DNA of 64,000 nt. Source: Sipunculus nudus. Taxonomy: Eukaryota > Annelida > Sipuncula > Golfingiida > Sipunculidae. Below the pieces are notes generated by a model. It did no database searches. It was given only the letters and a program-made list of their open reading frames with translations, and had not been told where the DNA came from. Location of the stretch: contig CM049317.1 in assembly GCA_026874595.1 (NCBI GenBank), positions 49,314,401-49,378,400 of the forward strand, given 5' to 3'. Made by a program: the position numbers and the translations under genes. Below, piece after piece: positions 1 to 11,737 of the stretch (positions are counted from its first letter, which is position 1; every line of letters begins with the position of its first letter).

Positions 1-117
1 TGGAAATTAAAAAGAGCAATTATAACTAGCTACATAAACAACAAATGTGTTCAAATTACCGACATGGCTATGTTACATATCTATGGCACTGAAAAGTTGT
101 CATGTATATATTTACAG

Positions 118-360
118 ATTGCCCTATGTGTCCTCCTTGGTCCTGCCATCTACTTCAAAACGGATGTCTTTTGATTCGGCACCAATCATTGACCTGGTTC
201 CAGGCCAGGGCCGCGTGTATCATGGCTGGTGGACAGCTGTGGGTTCTTGATAAGGATTTTAAACAACAAATTTACGCCTGGAGGAATCTTAGCATGAACT
301 TTCAACTGAATGACGCCTGGATAGGATGGAGGGCGGAGGACTGGGTGGAAGAGGGTGAAG
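118..360 (+). CDS. Gene 1, exon for N-terminal half of C-type-lectin-like domain 2
   Basis: This exon encodes the first half of a C-type-lectin-like domain (CTLD), an extracellular ligand-binding fold. It follows an acceptor (tttacag) at 117 and ends at a donor (gaag/gtaagg) after 360; both boundaries are phase 1 and the length is 243 nt. The residues begin DCPMCPPWSC and contain the CTLD-like core LTWFQARAACIMAGGQLWV, then AWIGWRAEDW, which corresponds to the WIGL motif that usually closes the first half of the fold. Gene 2 has an equally long exon at 29244 with nearly the same protein. The upstream exons of this gene lie outside the window. Assignment as a CTLD rests on spacing of Cys, Trp and WIG; no EPN or QPD sugar-binding triplet is present in this half. 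Confidence 0.8.
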
Positions 361-1112
361 GTAAGGTTATATATTAAAGAGGTGCTGCTACTTAAACTAC
401 ATACACCTATATGTCAAGCAAACGAATTCAAAATCTCATTATAATATTATATAACATAATTGACAGTGAAAAAAAATGTTAATATAGATTTAAAAAAACT
501 GAACCAAATTCCTGGAGGAAGAACAATTCTTTCTATTTATTTTTTCCACAAAAAAAAGTTGTGTGATTTGTAAAAAAAACTATTGGCACATCTTAAGCAC
601 CGTTATCTCGGTATTGATGTCACATAAAGGGAAATCCCGTGTGATTTAAAAATCTAGATCTCATCAAAATCTCACTATTTCTGACTCTGTCAGCCCCAAA
701 TATCCAGGGAAGAATAAAAACAACATATGTTGCTATACTTTAGTTATATCTAAATTTTGCCTATGACTCCACACTTCGCACCAGCCATTCACATCAGGAC
801 CCAGTTTCTGCTCTGGATTAAATCCACACACATAATACAACCGCGTGCAATAAGCTTTACCTAACCTATATGTTGCACCATAACGCTTCATCTATATATC
901 ATTACTGGTATGATATCACCATTACTATAAATATTTATCCATAATAGCAGATACATGTTTATTGTGCAGCTTTGCTAATACAGAATCACGGATAGAAGAA
1001 TCGCTCGGTTTGGTGTTGGCTTTGTTGTTTCGGTAATATCATTGACTGGTCATTAAGATCTTGGGTTATTTTTTAATTAAAAGCTCATACCATGTTTTTC
1101 CCAACAATGCAG
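361..1112 (+). other. Intron between the two CTLD2 exons of gene 1
   Basis: GT-AG intron of phase 1, AT-rich, without a coding signal of its own. Its central part aligns with 29487-29575 in gene 2, where about 285 bp have been deleted across the intron end and the start of the next exon. Confidence 0.6.
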
Positions 1113-1262
1113 GTCTAACAACATATCCATTATTACCAAGATTTACTAAACAAGATGGAGGGACGGACCATCGGCCACATTGTGTTGTTCTTTTGACTGC
1201 CCGGCCCTTTAACTGGACGGTTCAAAATTGTTCAGATCTTGCCGCTGTTGCTTGCGTGAAAG
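1113..1262 (+). CDS. Gene 1, exon for C-terminal half of CTLD2
   Basis: The second half of the CTLD, 150 nt, phase 1 at both ends, acceptor aatgcag before 1113 and donor aag/gtacat after 1262. The protein contains HCVVLLTARPFNWTVQNCSD and then VACVK. These carry the last three conserved cysteines of a CTLD; NWT and NCS are possible N-glycosylation sites. The Trp-Asn-Asp calcium-site motif of sugar-binding lectins is not intact, because the sequence reads NWTVQNC. Calcium-dependent carbohydrate binding is therefore doubtful and a protein ligand is as likely. The matching exon of gene 2 has lost its first half. Confidence 0.75.
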
Positions 1263-1369
1263 GTACATATTTGATTAATTAGTGGAAATTGCACGGCACA
1301 TTTTACTTTTAATCACTTTATAGAAATGTGTGCTGAACTGCATTGTCTTGAAATTCTACACAATTGTTA

Positions 1370-1437
1370 AATAGCCATCTCTCTCTAAGTTTCTCTCTGT
1401 CTGTCTCTCTCTTTCTCCCTCTCTCTACATATATTTA
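1370..1437 (+). repeat. (TC)n-rich stretch in intron
   Basis: Imperfect tct/ctct repeats. The homologous intron of gene 2 has a longer version at 29765-29842, so the tract predates the duplication. Confidence 0.6.
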
Positions 1438-1527
1438 ATGTTGTGTATTATAATATTATGTAATGGGGAAAAAACATAAAATCTAATAATATATTCTGAT
1501 TAATATGTATCTGTTTGCTTCTTTCAG

Positions 1528-1635
1528 ATAATAAGGTTGGATTAAACACCCGTCTGGAAGCGCCATCCACACCAAGTCTGATCAGAAGTACCAGAGACAA
1601 TCCAAAAGGATCCCTGTCATTGCTATGTGATACAG
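1528..1635 (+). CDS. Gene 1, stalk (linker) exon
   Basis: Exon of 108 nt with acceptor ctttcag and donor acag/gtcact, phase 1 on both sides. It encodes a Ser/Thr/Pro-containing linker with NTRLEAPSTPSLIRSTRDNP and then GSLSLLCDT. It sits between the CTLD2 exon and the transmembrane exon, so it most likely forms the membrane-proximal stalk. It has no recognisable domain. In gene 2 the same exon is open in frame but both splice sites are mutated (see 29942-30052). Confidence 0.6.
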
Positions 1636-2115
1636 GTCACTAATTTATTAGGTTGTATCTCTTTAAGGAGGACAATGGTGAAAGCAGAGTTATTTTAAAC
1701 AAAGGGTCCACTCTGTTATGATTTTGGGTCGATTCAGTAATAGGTTAGATTAATAAACTTTTACACACCCAAATCTTCTGGTAGACGTGAACCGGAAGGC
1801 TCTTGTTCCATAGTCTACACGCTTCCCCGTCTTCTAAATATAGATATACAACATTTAGATTCTGGAGAAATTAAACAACAAAAAAACAAAAAAGAATATT
1901 GATGTGCTGTGTCTTGAAATTTTTTAGTCCTGTTCGGATTAAGCCCATGCTTGCTTTAAGAAATGAGGGTCCGTAGGAACGCCATTTTCTGCATCTCATT
2001 TTTTTAAATTTAAAACTGTAGGATCGTCCATTTCAGTGCTTTGATAGTTGCCATACTCCTTTGTGGGTGATTTCAATCACATAACGTTTGTTGTTGTGTA
2101 TTGTATTATTTTGTA

Positions 2116-2391
2116 AGGAATTACTCTCCCACTGCTGATATTGTTGGATACTCTTTTATTTTGTAGGTAATTTTACCCTCATGGCTTCTGTTGTATCATT
2201 TTGCATTGTAATTACTCTTATCGCCGATGTTGCTGTATGTTGTCTCATTCTGCATGTAATTACTCTCATCCCTGATGTTGTGTATGTTGTCTTATGTTGC
2301 ATGTAATTACTCTCATCGCTGATGTTGTTGTATCGTTTATTTTTTTTTGCATGTGATTACCATTGTTTGATGTATGTTGCATTATTTTTAG
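2116..2391 (+). repeat. Tandem degenerate copies of the transmembrane exon start (about 40-51 bp units)
   Basis: Six imperfect copies begin near 2116, 2167, 2208, 2256, 2303 and 2353, each resembling gtaattactctcatcgctg followed by atgttgttgtatg. They lead directly into the real transmembrane exon at 2392, whose start (gatatcacgccctcatggcg) is a diverged seventh unit. The unit at 2167 keeps a splice-acceptor-like ttgtag. Gene 2 has three such copies before its own transmembrane exon. Confidence 0.65.
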
Positions 2392-2502
2392 GATATCACG
2401 CCCTCATGGCGTTTTTCGTTGTATGCTGTAACATTCTGGTGGGATTGTTGGTCATTATATTTATCCAGTGCATGCGATTAAAGAATCAAGTAGTTACTGT
2501 TT
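2392..2502 (+). CDS. Gene 1, transmembrane exon
   Basis: This exon encodes a single membrane-spanning helix: GYHALMAFFVVCCNILVGLL continuing VIIFIQ, followed by a basic stop-transfer segment CMRLKNQ. With a signal peptide upstream this predicts a type I membrane receptor. The acceptor is ttttag; the donor gtgtat after 2502 leaves phase 1 and gives a 111-nt exon, the same length as in gene 2 (30545-30655). A second possible donor (caa/gtagtt after 2489) would change the phase and read into a stop in the next exon, so 2502 is preferred. Confidence 0.7.
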
Positions 2503-2638
2503 GTGTATATTACCAAAAAAATAAACATCGAAACAAATATTACATATGTAAACTCAATGTAAACAAACTCCTCACATATTTATATATAATTTTTTACATT
2601 TCATATAACGGCTTGTAATAAACATTGTGTTCCCACAG

Positions 2639-2706
2639 ATAATGCTCCTGTAGATGACCCCGAAGTTAATGAATATATGCAAGACAGAGGGCTGCTCATT
2701 AAGCAG
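2639..2706 (+). CDS. Gene 1, cytoplasmic tail exon 1
   Basis: After acceptor cccacag, a phase-1 start gives NAPVDDPEVNEYMQDRGLLI then KQ. It is acidic and has one tyrosine (NEYMQD). The donor (cag/gttcac) is weak, so the 3' border is less certain. Gene 2 keeps a homologue at 30791 that has a one-base insertion and a stop. Confidence 0.5.
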
Positions 2707-3122
2707 GTTCACTATTGGCGAAATTTAATATTACTTAGAACTGTCTTTATTTGTTTTAAAAGTAGAGATTATCCACATCTGTTTTTCACGTGGTTTCTTT
2801 TTATTCTTAGTGAAAAGCAAAATCATTAACCATCAAACATTTATTATAGTAGAGTAATTGTACTAATTAGTAATTACTGTAACAGTTATAAATATATATT
2901 ATAATATAATAATTGTTAGATATGTTGAATGCATCACTGTTTATGTCTTAACCACGGTTATATTATAAGGACAAAATGAACTGATTAATACCCAGTTCGT
3001 GATACTTGGATTTTATGGTAGCTGTCTTAATGCCAATCATTTGTAAGGAGTGTCCTGTGAAGTTTTTGGGAATCTCATATGTCTTAATCTTTCATACAGT
3101 AATTTCTATAATTATGTGTTAG

Positions 3123-3158
3123 TATGGAGACAACGACGAAATAAGGGTTCATCGTGAG
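3123..3158 (+). CDS. Gene 1, tail micro-exon
   Basis: A 36-nt candidate exon with acceptor tgttag and donor gag/gtaata, phase 0 at both ends, encoding YGDNDEIRVHRE. The homologous copy at 49836-49874 also stays open and keeps both splice signals. That supports a real exon, although micro-exons this short need transcript support. Confidence 0.4.
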
Positions 3159-3587
3159 GTAATAAACTTACTTCTGTAATATTTTCTACCTTATTACAGG
3201 TATAGACGCGCATACTTGCATCGTTTGAACCTGTAGAGATCCATAGACCTCACAGTTTTACTACTTATGGCCGATGCTGGCCATCATGGTGCTGCTTGGG
3301 TATTCATCAATACAATATGATCTATGACTGACCATGCCATTACAACTGGCGATTAAGTGGCGTCCAATCGCGTGACTGCGTCCCAAAAAATATTTGATTT
3401 TATCGGAAAACATTCCGTCAAAATAAATGCAAGCTTTTTTCTAGTATTTTGGGGGAAATTCTCTGACAGATCAGTCAAACTTAGACACTCAGACTTTTAA
3501 ATCAATGACATAAACTTATCTTTCACCTTAATTATCCCATTAAAACAGTTGAACTTATTCTAGCTTATATCTTTGTTATCATTACAG

Positions 3588-3606
3588 AACAATCCTGGAA
3601 ATCAAG
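3588..3606 (+). CDS. Gene 1, second tail micro-exon
   Basis: A 19-nt candidate exon between cattacag and aag/gtaagt, both strong consensus signals. It encodes NNPGNQ and ends in phase 1. The copy at 50295-50313 has the same length, with a GC donor. Confidence 0.4.
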
Positions 3607-4510
3607 GTAAGTTTACAGAATTGACACACGTGGTATACTTTACCAAATAATTAACTATAATGCCTGTATTCAATGTTTGACAAGTATATTGAGTATAGGA
3701 AAACAAATCGTGTTATTTTATCTCACCCGGACATCATAAGATGACGCTACGAAGTGATGTAACCACCCCCGTGTCCACGTTTATGGATCCACCCCGCTAT
3801 CAGTAACTACTGACGCGATTTGAGAAGTGTAAACATTATTCTGGGACTATTCAGTATTGGTTTTGCAGAACTGACAGCCCTATCGTTTCTCTCAAGCAAA
3901 ACCACAAAATTCTGCAGTTTCCACTTATTGTTGGAAGCCTATAAAACGAACTTGCCTGCAGTACGAGGCGGGACTATAGATTTTGCTACGCCACGTTAAT
4001 GTTTTCCCCGGGGACCGTGACCGTGGGCTCTTGGTCCCCAGGCCCTCGGGATGCCATGAACTACGATATGAACTTTATTATGCAGGAAGAGGAGAGACTC
4101 TAATTTTTTTCTCGTGCCACATGGATTAATACAGGACTTCAGTTTTGAGTGTGCCCGAACTATGCGTTGAAGATGGACCTCAGTTTCTAATATACCGGAT
4201 TCAGTTGATTATTTCGTTGCAATTCGTTATTTATAGCCTCGGTTTTTAAAATAAATTGCGTTATGTATTGACTGTTATATTATTTGTGTACGAATGTAAA
4301 TATTGTAATATATTAATATAGCACTGTTTTTGCACCCATATTTTCGTAACGTATTTATTTGAAGAGAAAGTGTCTGAGCATTTATGTTATCGTTCGGTCT
4401 GAGTTGTTTGTTTGGTGTGAAAAGGGACCGTAACAATATGACCGTGGTATTGGACAAGCTTATATCTGTTCACATTTTTTTTACAATTTATTTAAAAATT
4501 ACAAAGGTAG

Positions 4511-4593
4511 GTTATTGTCATATAGAGGCTCATGAGCCGGGTAAACGCATCCTGATATATGAAATAAATACTGACGGAGACGGAAAAAACTAA
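4511..4593 (+). CDS. Gene 1, candidate terminal tail exon
   Basis: Reading from acceptor ggtag in phase 1 gives GYCHIEAHEPGKRILIYEIN, then TDGDGKN and a stop. It carries two tyrosines in YxxI-like or acidic contexts (YCHI, IYEI), as expected of a signalling tail. The block-R1b copy at 50748 keeps EAHEP, ILIYEIN and DGDEN in the same frame. The sequence is conserved at the protein level more than its flanks, but the acceptor is only moderate. Confidence 0.4.
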
Positions 4594-6279
4594 CAGGGAC
4601 CATGCCTACTTAAAAAGGATATTGAAATGATATAATTTCAGAAGACACAAAAAGAGCAATGTAAACTTTTTTTTCGTTTACCGTTTAATTGTTTAATGTT
4701 TAATTGGAATTATATCTGTTTGTGAGTCTTTTTGTTCTCAAATCATTTCAATGACTTGTGACAAAAGTATCAGTGTCATTAAATAAAAGCTAGGTTTTCT
4801 CAATGCCATGAACCTTTCCACAATAAAGACCCTATTGGTCATAGATGAACCCTTGTGGAAAGGTCTTTAAAAAACCCTGCAAACTACATATAAAAACTCC
4901 AATAACGGTTCTGAGGAGAACCAAGCGCTCCGGAAGCTGTAAGTGGCTTCATACCTTTAACGGCCTCTAAGGGCAATACCAACACCTTCAGTTTTTGTTT
5001 CAACCATTTGTGACTTTTACAGTCTGCTTATTGGTATACTTCATGTGGGACCTGTAAGGTTTTAACAGATCATATGTAATCGGAGTCAAAAGGGGATTTG
5101 AAGTGAACTTACTGTCAAAGACTCTTACTCATCGTTCCAGTGGAATCATTGATCTCACTCTCAAAGCCCGGCTTTAAACACCTGAGCAAGAATTATATTT
5201 TTAATCCACCACAAAAAAAGTTCCACTGGCAGCACTGCAAAGAGCAGACCAAAATAAAATATATTGTACTTACCATCGATGTCATAAAAAATCGAAATCC
5301 TGTTTTTCTTCAAAAGTCATCCCATGGCGTGTATTCACTTCTGTTTTTTTATATGAGTAAGGGTAATGCAGTCGCAGTCATTCTAGTTTCCATCGCAAAG
5401 TTTGCTTAAACAATAATTAACTATATTTTTGTCTTATTGTCATAATGTAATCAAATTTCGGTGTCCTCATACTGAGCTTACAACGCCCCCTATCTACTTC
5501 TGTTGAAATTTAGGCAGTGATTAATTCTGACTACGGCAATACTGAATAAACTCAGTAAGCAAGTTACTAAATAGCAAAGCAGGTTATTACATGTACTGTA
5601 ATGGTTCTCACAAGCCGTTTTCTTTAGAGACATTAAAGCGTGTTTCCATTAACCCAGATGTTATTATCCTGCCGAATAATGTCCCTGCCTGTAAAAGAAT
5701 GGACCATTGAGGTTATGCTGTCTAACCAGAATCTACAAAAACATTGCAGCGGTTACAGCGATACTAACATATATTATATTACCACGTGTATAAACAATTG
5801 TATCTTCCACAGATATGAATATGTATCCAAATAGCCTACTCATTGTTACTTCATGGTTATACGGGCATGTGTATTACGTGTTCGATATTTCTAAGGATGA
5901 CTAGGTCATATGCAGGTAAAATGTGACAAGGCATGCAATATGAAACCAGAAGCTATATATTTATGTTATATACCCATATTTTATATATTAATTTGGCCCG
6001 CCGAGCGTCCACCAAGGAGCTGAACGAAGCGGGGAGTGCAGACAACCTATCGGCAGATGGCGTAACTGCCGCGCATTTTAGGTAATTTCTAATTTGATGG
6101 TTTGGTGGTGCTCAGTTGTTTGTTACTTGGGGGTGTACGCATATAAACTCCCTGGTATTACAACTTCACGAATAATATATTTGAACTTTTATTTTTTTAA
6201 AATAAGGACATGTTTTGATGCACATTTCATATTTATCACTGAATCATAAAGTGTTTTATGTATGTATTTATACTTCATG

Positions 6280-6915
6280 TGACCACATTTAAATATATAC
6301 TAACTACATAATATCCTTTATTTTATTTCAACAATTAAACCTACACATTTTGTCAAACCAAGTGACCACGTATTTTACCAATAAATATTGACATATTTAT
6401 ATATGTAAAATTAAAAAATGTGGTATATGGTGTGACAAATCTGAATATCGACAAAATAAGGTGTGACCACATTTTTTTCACGGAACAAATAAGTTTATAT
6501 TATATATTTGTTATTATAAAATGTGGACACTTCTGGTGTTATCACGCTTTTTACCAATTATTATTGAAAAAAAATGAGGTATTACCACATTTTATTTTAT
6601 CAGCCAATTAAGTTAGTATAATTTAAAAATATTAACAAAATGTGATCACATAGGGTGTTATAGTGTGACCATAATCTTTTACCAATGAATGGTGTGACCA
6701 CATTTTATTTGACCAGCCAAACAAGTTTTCATTATATATATTATAATATATAATGCGGTTACATATGGCGTGAACAGATTTTTGTACCCATTAATATTGA
6801 CAAAATAAGGTGTGACCACACTTATAATATATAATGTGGTTGCTTATGGCGTGAACACATGTTTTACCCATTAATATTGAGAAAAAGGTGTGACTACTCT
6901 TTGTTTGACTAGTCA
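6280..6915 (+). repeat. Degenerate tandem repeats with gtgtgaccacatttt core
   Basis: The motif tgtgaccacattt (or tgtggtca-like forms) with ttaccaataaatattgaca recurs about eight times at 60-110 bp spacing. It is a decayed minisatellite; R1b keeps only about two units (near 51920 and 52050). Confidence 0.6.
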
Positions 6916-6931
6916 ATATAGTATGATAATG

Positions 6932-6976
<45 letters not shown>

Positions 6977-7000
6977 TATATATATATATTTATAGATATA

Positions 7001-7058
<58 letters not shown>
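6932..7058. repeat. (AT)n microsatellite
   Basis: About 125 bp of nearly pure AT dinucleotides. The homologous tract in R1b is at 51971-52029, with a further one at 52117-52168. Confidence 0.95.
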
Positions 7059-7060
<2 letters not shown>

Positions 7061-9519
7061 AAATTATGAAATCAGGAAACATATGTGAACTACTTTTCAG
7101 GACTCTAAGCATTTGTGTTCGTCGAAACAGAAGATCAGCATTAGAATCTTTGGTTTAACTGGGGTTCATTTATTATGATTTATTGACATTACATATTATT
7201 AAACCAGCTGTTTTTCCATTATTTCCACACACGCCCCCGTCATCCGAGTATTGACACAACATCCCAAACCATTTGCGATTTCGAAAAGCTGGAAGCAATA
7301 CATCTATCGCAAAGGTAATTGTGAAATAAGGATCTGTCCAGGCACAGATCATTATATAAAAATAGGATGATTCAGAATATAATTGATAAATGTACAGCTA
7401 TTCAGATTGAGATGAGGTTATACGAGTACATAGACCGTGCGTAAATGTGTCTGTATTCGTGACAGGATCTTCATCGATATCGTGATATATAAAGTCAATG
7501 ACTGTTAGTGTCATGTTGGTGATGAAATGTGTGGCAGGTTTCTATTTCACCACAGCTTCCGCTAAAATCCTGTTCAAACCTGTCTGTGTACAAGCTTTTA
7601 CAGTACAGCAATTTCATCCCAGGTAAACTTAAGAGCATAGCTGCCCTCTTATTCCAATACACGGCTCTGCCCAGGACAAAGAAACCACCCTATGTCACAA
7701 AGGCATAGCATCATTTGAATTTTAAATATGTTATGGGATTAAGATTACCTCAGAAATTTAATGCGTGTGCATTATGCTAACCGTCCAAATAAATATCCCC
7801 AAAATCTGATTTTGCGCAAGTTACTCACAGCCAAACTACATAACCAACTGTGCAACATAAAACCTTTCAGCACCTGGCGGCGGTAAAACCATGCACCGTA
7901 CCCTAACCCCAACCAAAACCTGCCGCAGTATATATTTTTATCTTAGATAACACACAGAAAATGTAGAAATTGACGGTGTTTAAATATGGTTATTCTTTTT
8001 TTAAAGTCTCCACATAGAGCATTCATATAATCTTGACAGATATAGACGGACGAATCGGATGTATTCCCGATTGATGGAGTCAGGCTGAACCTAATTTAAT
8101 CAGATGGTTCGATATTGCGGATATTGAACTAGGCGGCAAAAGAAATGGGGTTCATATACTGAATGGATAGTCTATTTACGGATGGGTGATTGAATCAAAG
8201 GTTCGGTTATCCAGGGGAGGGGGGCATATTTACATAATTGATGTTATTATGATTTCGATCTAAAAATATGGTTTATTTATCTAAGGAATGCCAGACAATA
8301 TTTAAATCAACAATGCCTTATGGATACCATTTAGCTTATGGATACAATGGCATCTAGGACCTTTTGTTTAGAGTCTTAAGGTTCCCGGAGCGATCCTGGC
8401 CCGGAGCATTAAAAATCCGGCCAAAATCTAAACATAATATTAAATTGAGTATTGAGAACTCTGAAACAGAATAGAAACGTGACAGCCAAAAGGCGAATCA
8501 GGTTGTTTAACTTGCATCAATAAATCACATTAAGCCCTGTTCATTAGATAGTGAACCCTGCATACAAACTTTGTAATAATCGTTCAATGGTTTACATGGT
8601 TCAACTGACACCCCCACAAAATAACAATTAGCATTACTCTAACCTAATTCCTTAGCTCCGGTATGTGTATTTAAAACTTGGCAGGTAATGGCATATTCCA
8701 TTTCAGATTAATCTGTTTTATAGTGGGCGCGACTCACTCACTAATAAAGTTGGTTTTAACCACAAAATTAAACCTACGTGCGCACTCTGTAAAGCTTGCA
8801 TTGCTCATATGTAGCTTGTTGTCACAAGCTCCTATGTAGAGCAGATAAATTATGTCGAGTACATTTTAACTTTTCAGATTCTCTTTTGTATTCATAATTT
8901 ATTGGGAGCCCACCCTGCCCTTCTTTATCAACCACTTTGGAGCATGTATATAAGCTTAATACTTTATTCATCAAACCATTTTACCTCCATGTCCTGTTTG
9001 ATCAGGCATAAAGAACTCCTTAAACTATTTGTTTGACCTCATTTATTTGTTGATTCTCATATTTCATGAAAGAACCTATACCTTGAGTGAGACTTGTTCA
9101 TAAAAGTAAATTGATTTAAAAATAATAAAATTTATAAATAATTAAAAAGTCAAATAAGAGTACAAAACAACAGACTTCCATGGTAAATCAGACATGGGGT
9201 AATAGGTAAATAAGCTTATATTACCGGCTTATGTGCAGTTCAAATAAAAAATTAATTTAATTTTTGTTTTTATATACCTATTCCGGGTCAAACACAACAA
9301 GCCTGGTCCCTTTTAATCACAGAGAATTGCATTAAACCTTACTTTTGCGGCAATATGAAGATAACTCATATTTTCAGTTCAAGATGTTTGTAAAAACTAT
9401 TTTGATACAAACATAAACGGTGTATACCTTAATTATTATTGTGTGCAAATTCTTATTAGTGAGGTACATTTGGCCATGTAGTTTATAAACCCCGGGCAAA
9501 TCCACACATGCACAGATTC

Positions 9520-9520
<1 letters not shown>

Positions 9521-9588
<68 letters not shown>

Positions 9589-9589
9589 G

Positions 9590-9624
<35 letters not shown>
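9521..9624. repeat. (AT)n microsatellite
   Basis: Long AT tract inside module U1. It generates spurious Ile-Tyr-repeat open frames on both strands. Confidence 0.95.
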
Positions 9625-9627
<3 letters not shown>

Positions 9628-9721
9628 CAGCCATGCTCGTTCATTGTTTATAGATGGAAAGGGTATACACAGAAAATTCGGTTCCAACTGGGATTGAACT
9701 GACTTTTCTTATGTACCTTTT

Positions 9722-9722
9722 A

Positions 9723-9785
<63 letters not shown>
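9722..9785. repeat. Compound (AT)n(AG)n microsatellite
   Basis: AT repeats pass directly into about 40 bp of AG repeats. The homologous site of U3 (21545-21637) is also AT then AG, and that of U4 (54581-54692) is AT then GATA. Confidence 0.95.
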
Positions 9786-9788
<3 letters not shown>

Positions 9789-9996
9789 CTCTTTCAGCCC
9801 TCTTTCACCTCATCCCAATTTTCAATAAAACCAAAAGTCACCCTAAAAACACACCATCGCGTCTTGACTTTTGAGTGTGCTGAAACGCAACTCTCTCTTA
9901 CACAGGATTATAGGTAGATGAGAAAGAATGCATGTACTGAACCAGCCCTTAGAACAAAATGCAATGATTTTTTTTTATCTGAATCTGGGACCTTTT

Positions 9997-10169
9997 CAGG
10001 GGCGAATCCAGGATTTCAGAAAAAAAAACAGGAAGACTAATGACAAACCTGTAAAAAAAGTCCCCGGGTCAGAAAAGTGTCCCCTCCCGCAAGAATGGGT
10101 CTGAAAATCTGATAAAAAGACTGCAAGGGCTGACAAAGGGGGGATCCGGATACCCTGGACCCGCTTCTG
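9997..10169. mobile_element. hAT-like MITE in U1
   Basis: A 173-bp insertion bounded by short inverted ends, CAGGGGCGAATCCAGG and the complement of CCTGGACCCGCTTCTG. U2 has the same insertion (16027-16223). U3 appears to have an unoccupied site near 22332-22345 (gggaccacttttgcttt). The CAG...CTG ends resemble hAT-type elements, and a short cttttc-like flank may be the target duplication. There is no coding capacity. Confidence 0.5.
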
Positions 10170-10514
10170 TTTTTCTTAGAAAATAAAGTGCTTCCCGAAA
10201 ATTCTTGAGTGGAGTATTTGTTTTCTGTAACAGACCAATTGGTATTTTTGAGTATTGGTCTATACCGATTCATTAAATTTATCCATGCCACCTGCATCTG
10301 CCCTTCTTGAGACACGGCCAACGCTGTATCATAGATAAACTTTTTTTCCCACTTCATTCGCGACTCTGGGCCTGTTCTAACTATTGTGTTAAAAATAGGT
10401 AGTATAAAAGGCCAACCCTGAATTCAAGCTAAAATAGGTTGAATTATCACATTTACTGTCATTGTTTTTAATGAAACTTGAGCAAATCGTCTATAAACTA
10501 CAACCTCATAACCT

Positions 10515-10525
10515 CCCCCCCCCCC
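10515..10525. repeat. Poly-C run at a conserved module position
   Basis: Homologous poly-C runs lie at 16568, 22627, 55284 and 59956. Another set is at 14767 and 20563. Confidence 0.8.
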
Positions 10526-11692
10526 GTTACCAAGTGCCTCAGGTGTTGAGCCAAAGAATGTCAGCTGTACCATGGAGTTACCATACTGCATAAAAGCCAA
10601 ATGGTTTGAACATGAATACACAGAAAATGTCCTACTTTTTCTGTGTATTTGTGTTCTATATCTATAAACAATGAACCAGCATAGCTATATATACATCTAT
10701 ATAACACCATGGTTTCATTAGCTGTGTCTTTATATGTTGACCTCAATTAACCATGTAGCCACAGAATGTAGAAATAAAATTAGCATGTACTAACGTCTTC
10801 AATTGAAACTTATATAAAGTCTACACAATCATCAGCTGAACTTCGTTATGTATGACAGGGGTGGAGCGTAAAGGCATTGTTAGGGCGCCTGGGGCTTCTT
10901 AGTGGTTTGCTAATTGTTGGTCATCTAGAACACAGCGCATGCTATTTCTTAGCAAACGGTAATGGTGACAATTGTTTCTCCAAAACGGAGATAGAAAAAC
11001 AAATATGAAGGAAAGGTAATAGAATGATTATATAGATTTTACCCTTAATTCTTGTAAATCGTCAAGTCCGGCCTGGACAGGGAACGTGGAGGGCAACTTC
11101 AAAAGCAAGGTATACAGCCGGCTTGTTCCTGGGTCTGCCAGGTAATAGATTTAATAAAACATAAGACAAAGGTAAATAGTCTCATTGGGATATTACAATG
11201 AAATATTTGGCATAATTCACATATATTCGATGAAATAAATGGTCGTGAGGAGGAGAGGTAACAGCCCAGATTGCTCGGCTACTGATTTTGCTGTGCATAT
11301 GGAGATGCCTTCACAAGGTTAACGCCATCCAGAGTATTAACTTAACATTGTTGAAATTAAATTAAGATGAGCATGTTACAGTAAGTGGGTAGGAATCATA
11401 ACCATTTAAAAAATATACTTAATATAAACCTTTTTTTATTAAGTAAGAGAAATGAGTCAGACTTGGGCTTGTTTTAACGTCAGTCTGGCCATATAGGTTA
11501 ACCTATATAACTATGAATCTTACTTTAGCACATCACCAGAACAGCCAGGAAAGATATGTATCTGAATTACAGTTAGCAAAGGCTAACGATGTTTACTTTT
11601 CTTTATTTAGAAAAAAAATCATTATTTAAAGGTAGTTGATAAAGAACACTTCTAATACTACTACTACTGTTTATTCAGCAACTACTAAGTTC

Positions 11693-11737
<45 letters not shown>

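Larger units (their letters stand above)
2846..7880 (+). repeat. Duplicated 3'-flank block R1, copy a
   Basis: This block aligns along most of its length with 49555-53990. Shared anchors are the micro-exons, the terminal tail exon (4511 and 50748), ccccctatc near 5488 and 51695, the (AT)n tract near 6940 and 51971, and the phrase gcatttgtgttc near 7108 and 53219. Beyond the tail exon, 4594-7880 has no supportable gene. It is AT-rich, with a run of degenerate repeats containing gtgtgaccacattt between about 6280 and 6900. Confidence 0.8.

Noticed and set aside
2116-2391. CRISPR-like array
   Set aside because: Units are imperfect, have no unique spacers, and derive from the adjacent transmembrane exon in a eukaryotic gene.
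4275-4457. Short open frames around gene 1 tail on the minus strand
   Set aside because: No motif, and they overlap duplicated non-coding sequence.
9436-9702. Open frames on both strands rich in Ile-Tyr (also 18589-19063, 48106-48480, 56401-56619 and others)
   Set aside because: They are translations of (AT)n microsatellites; length is due to the absence of stops in one register, not to coding.
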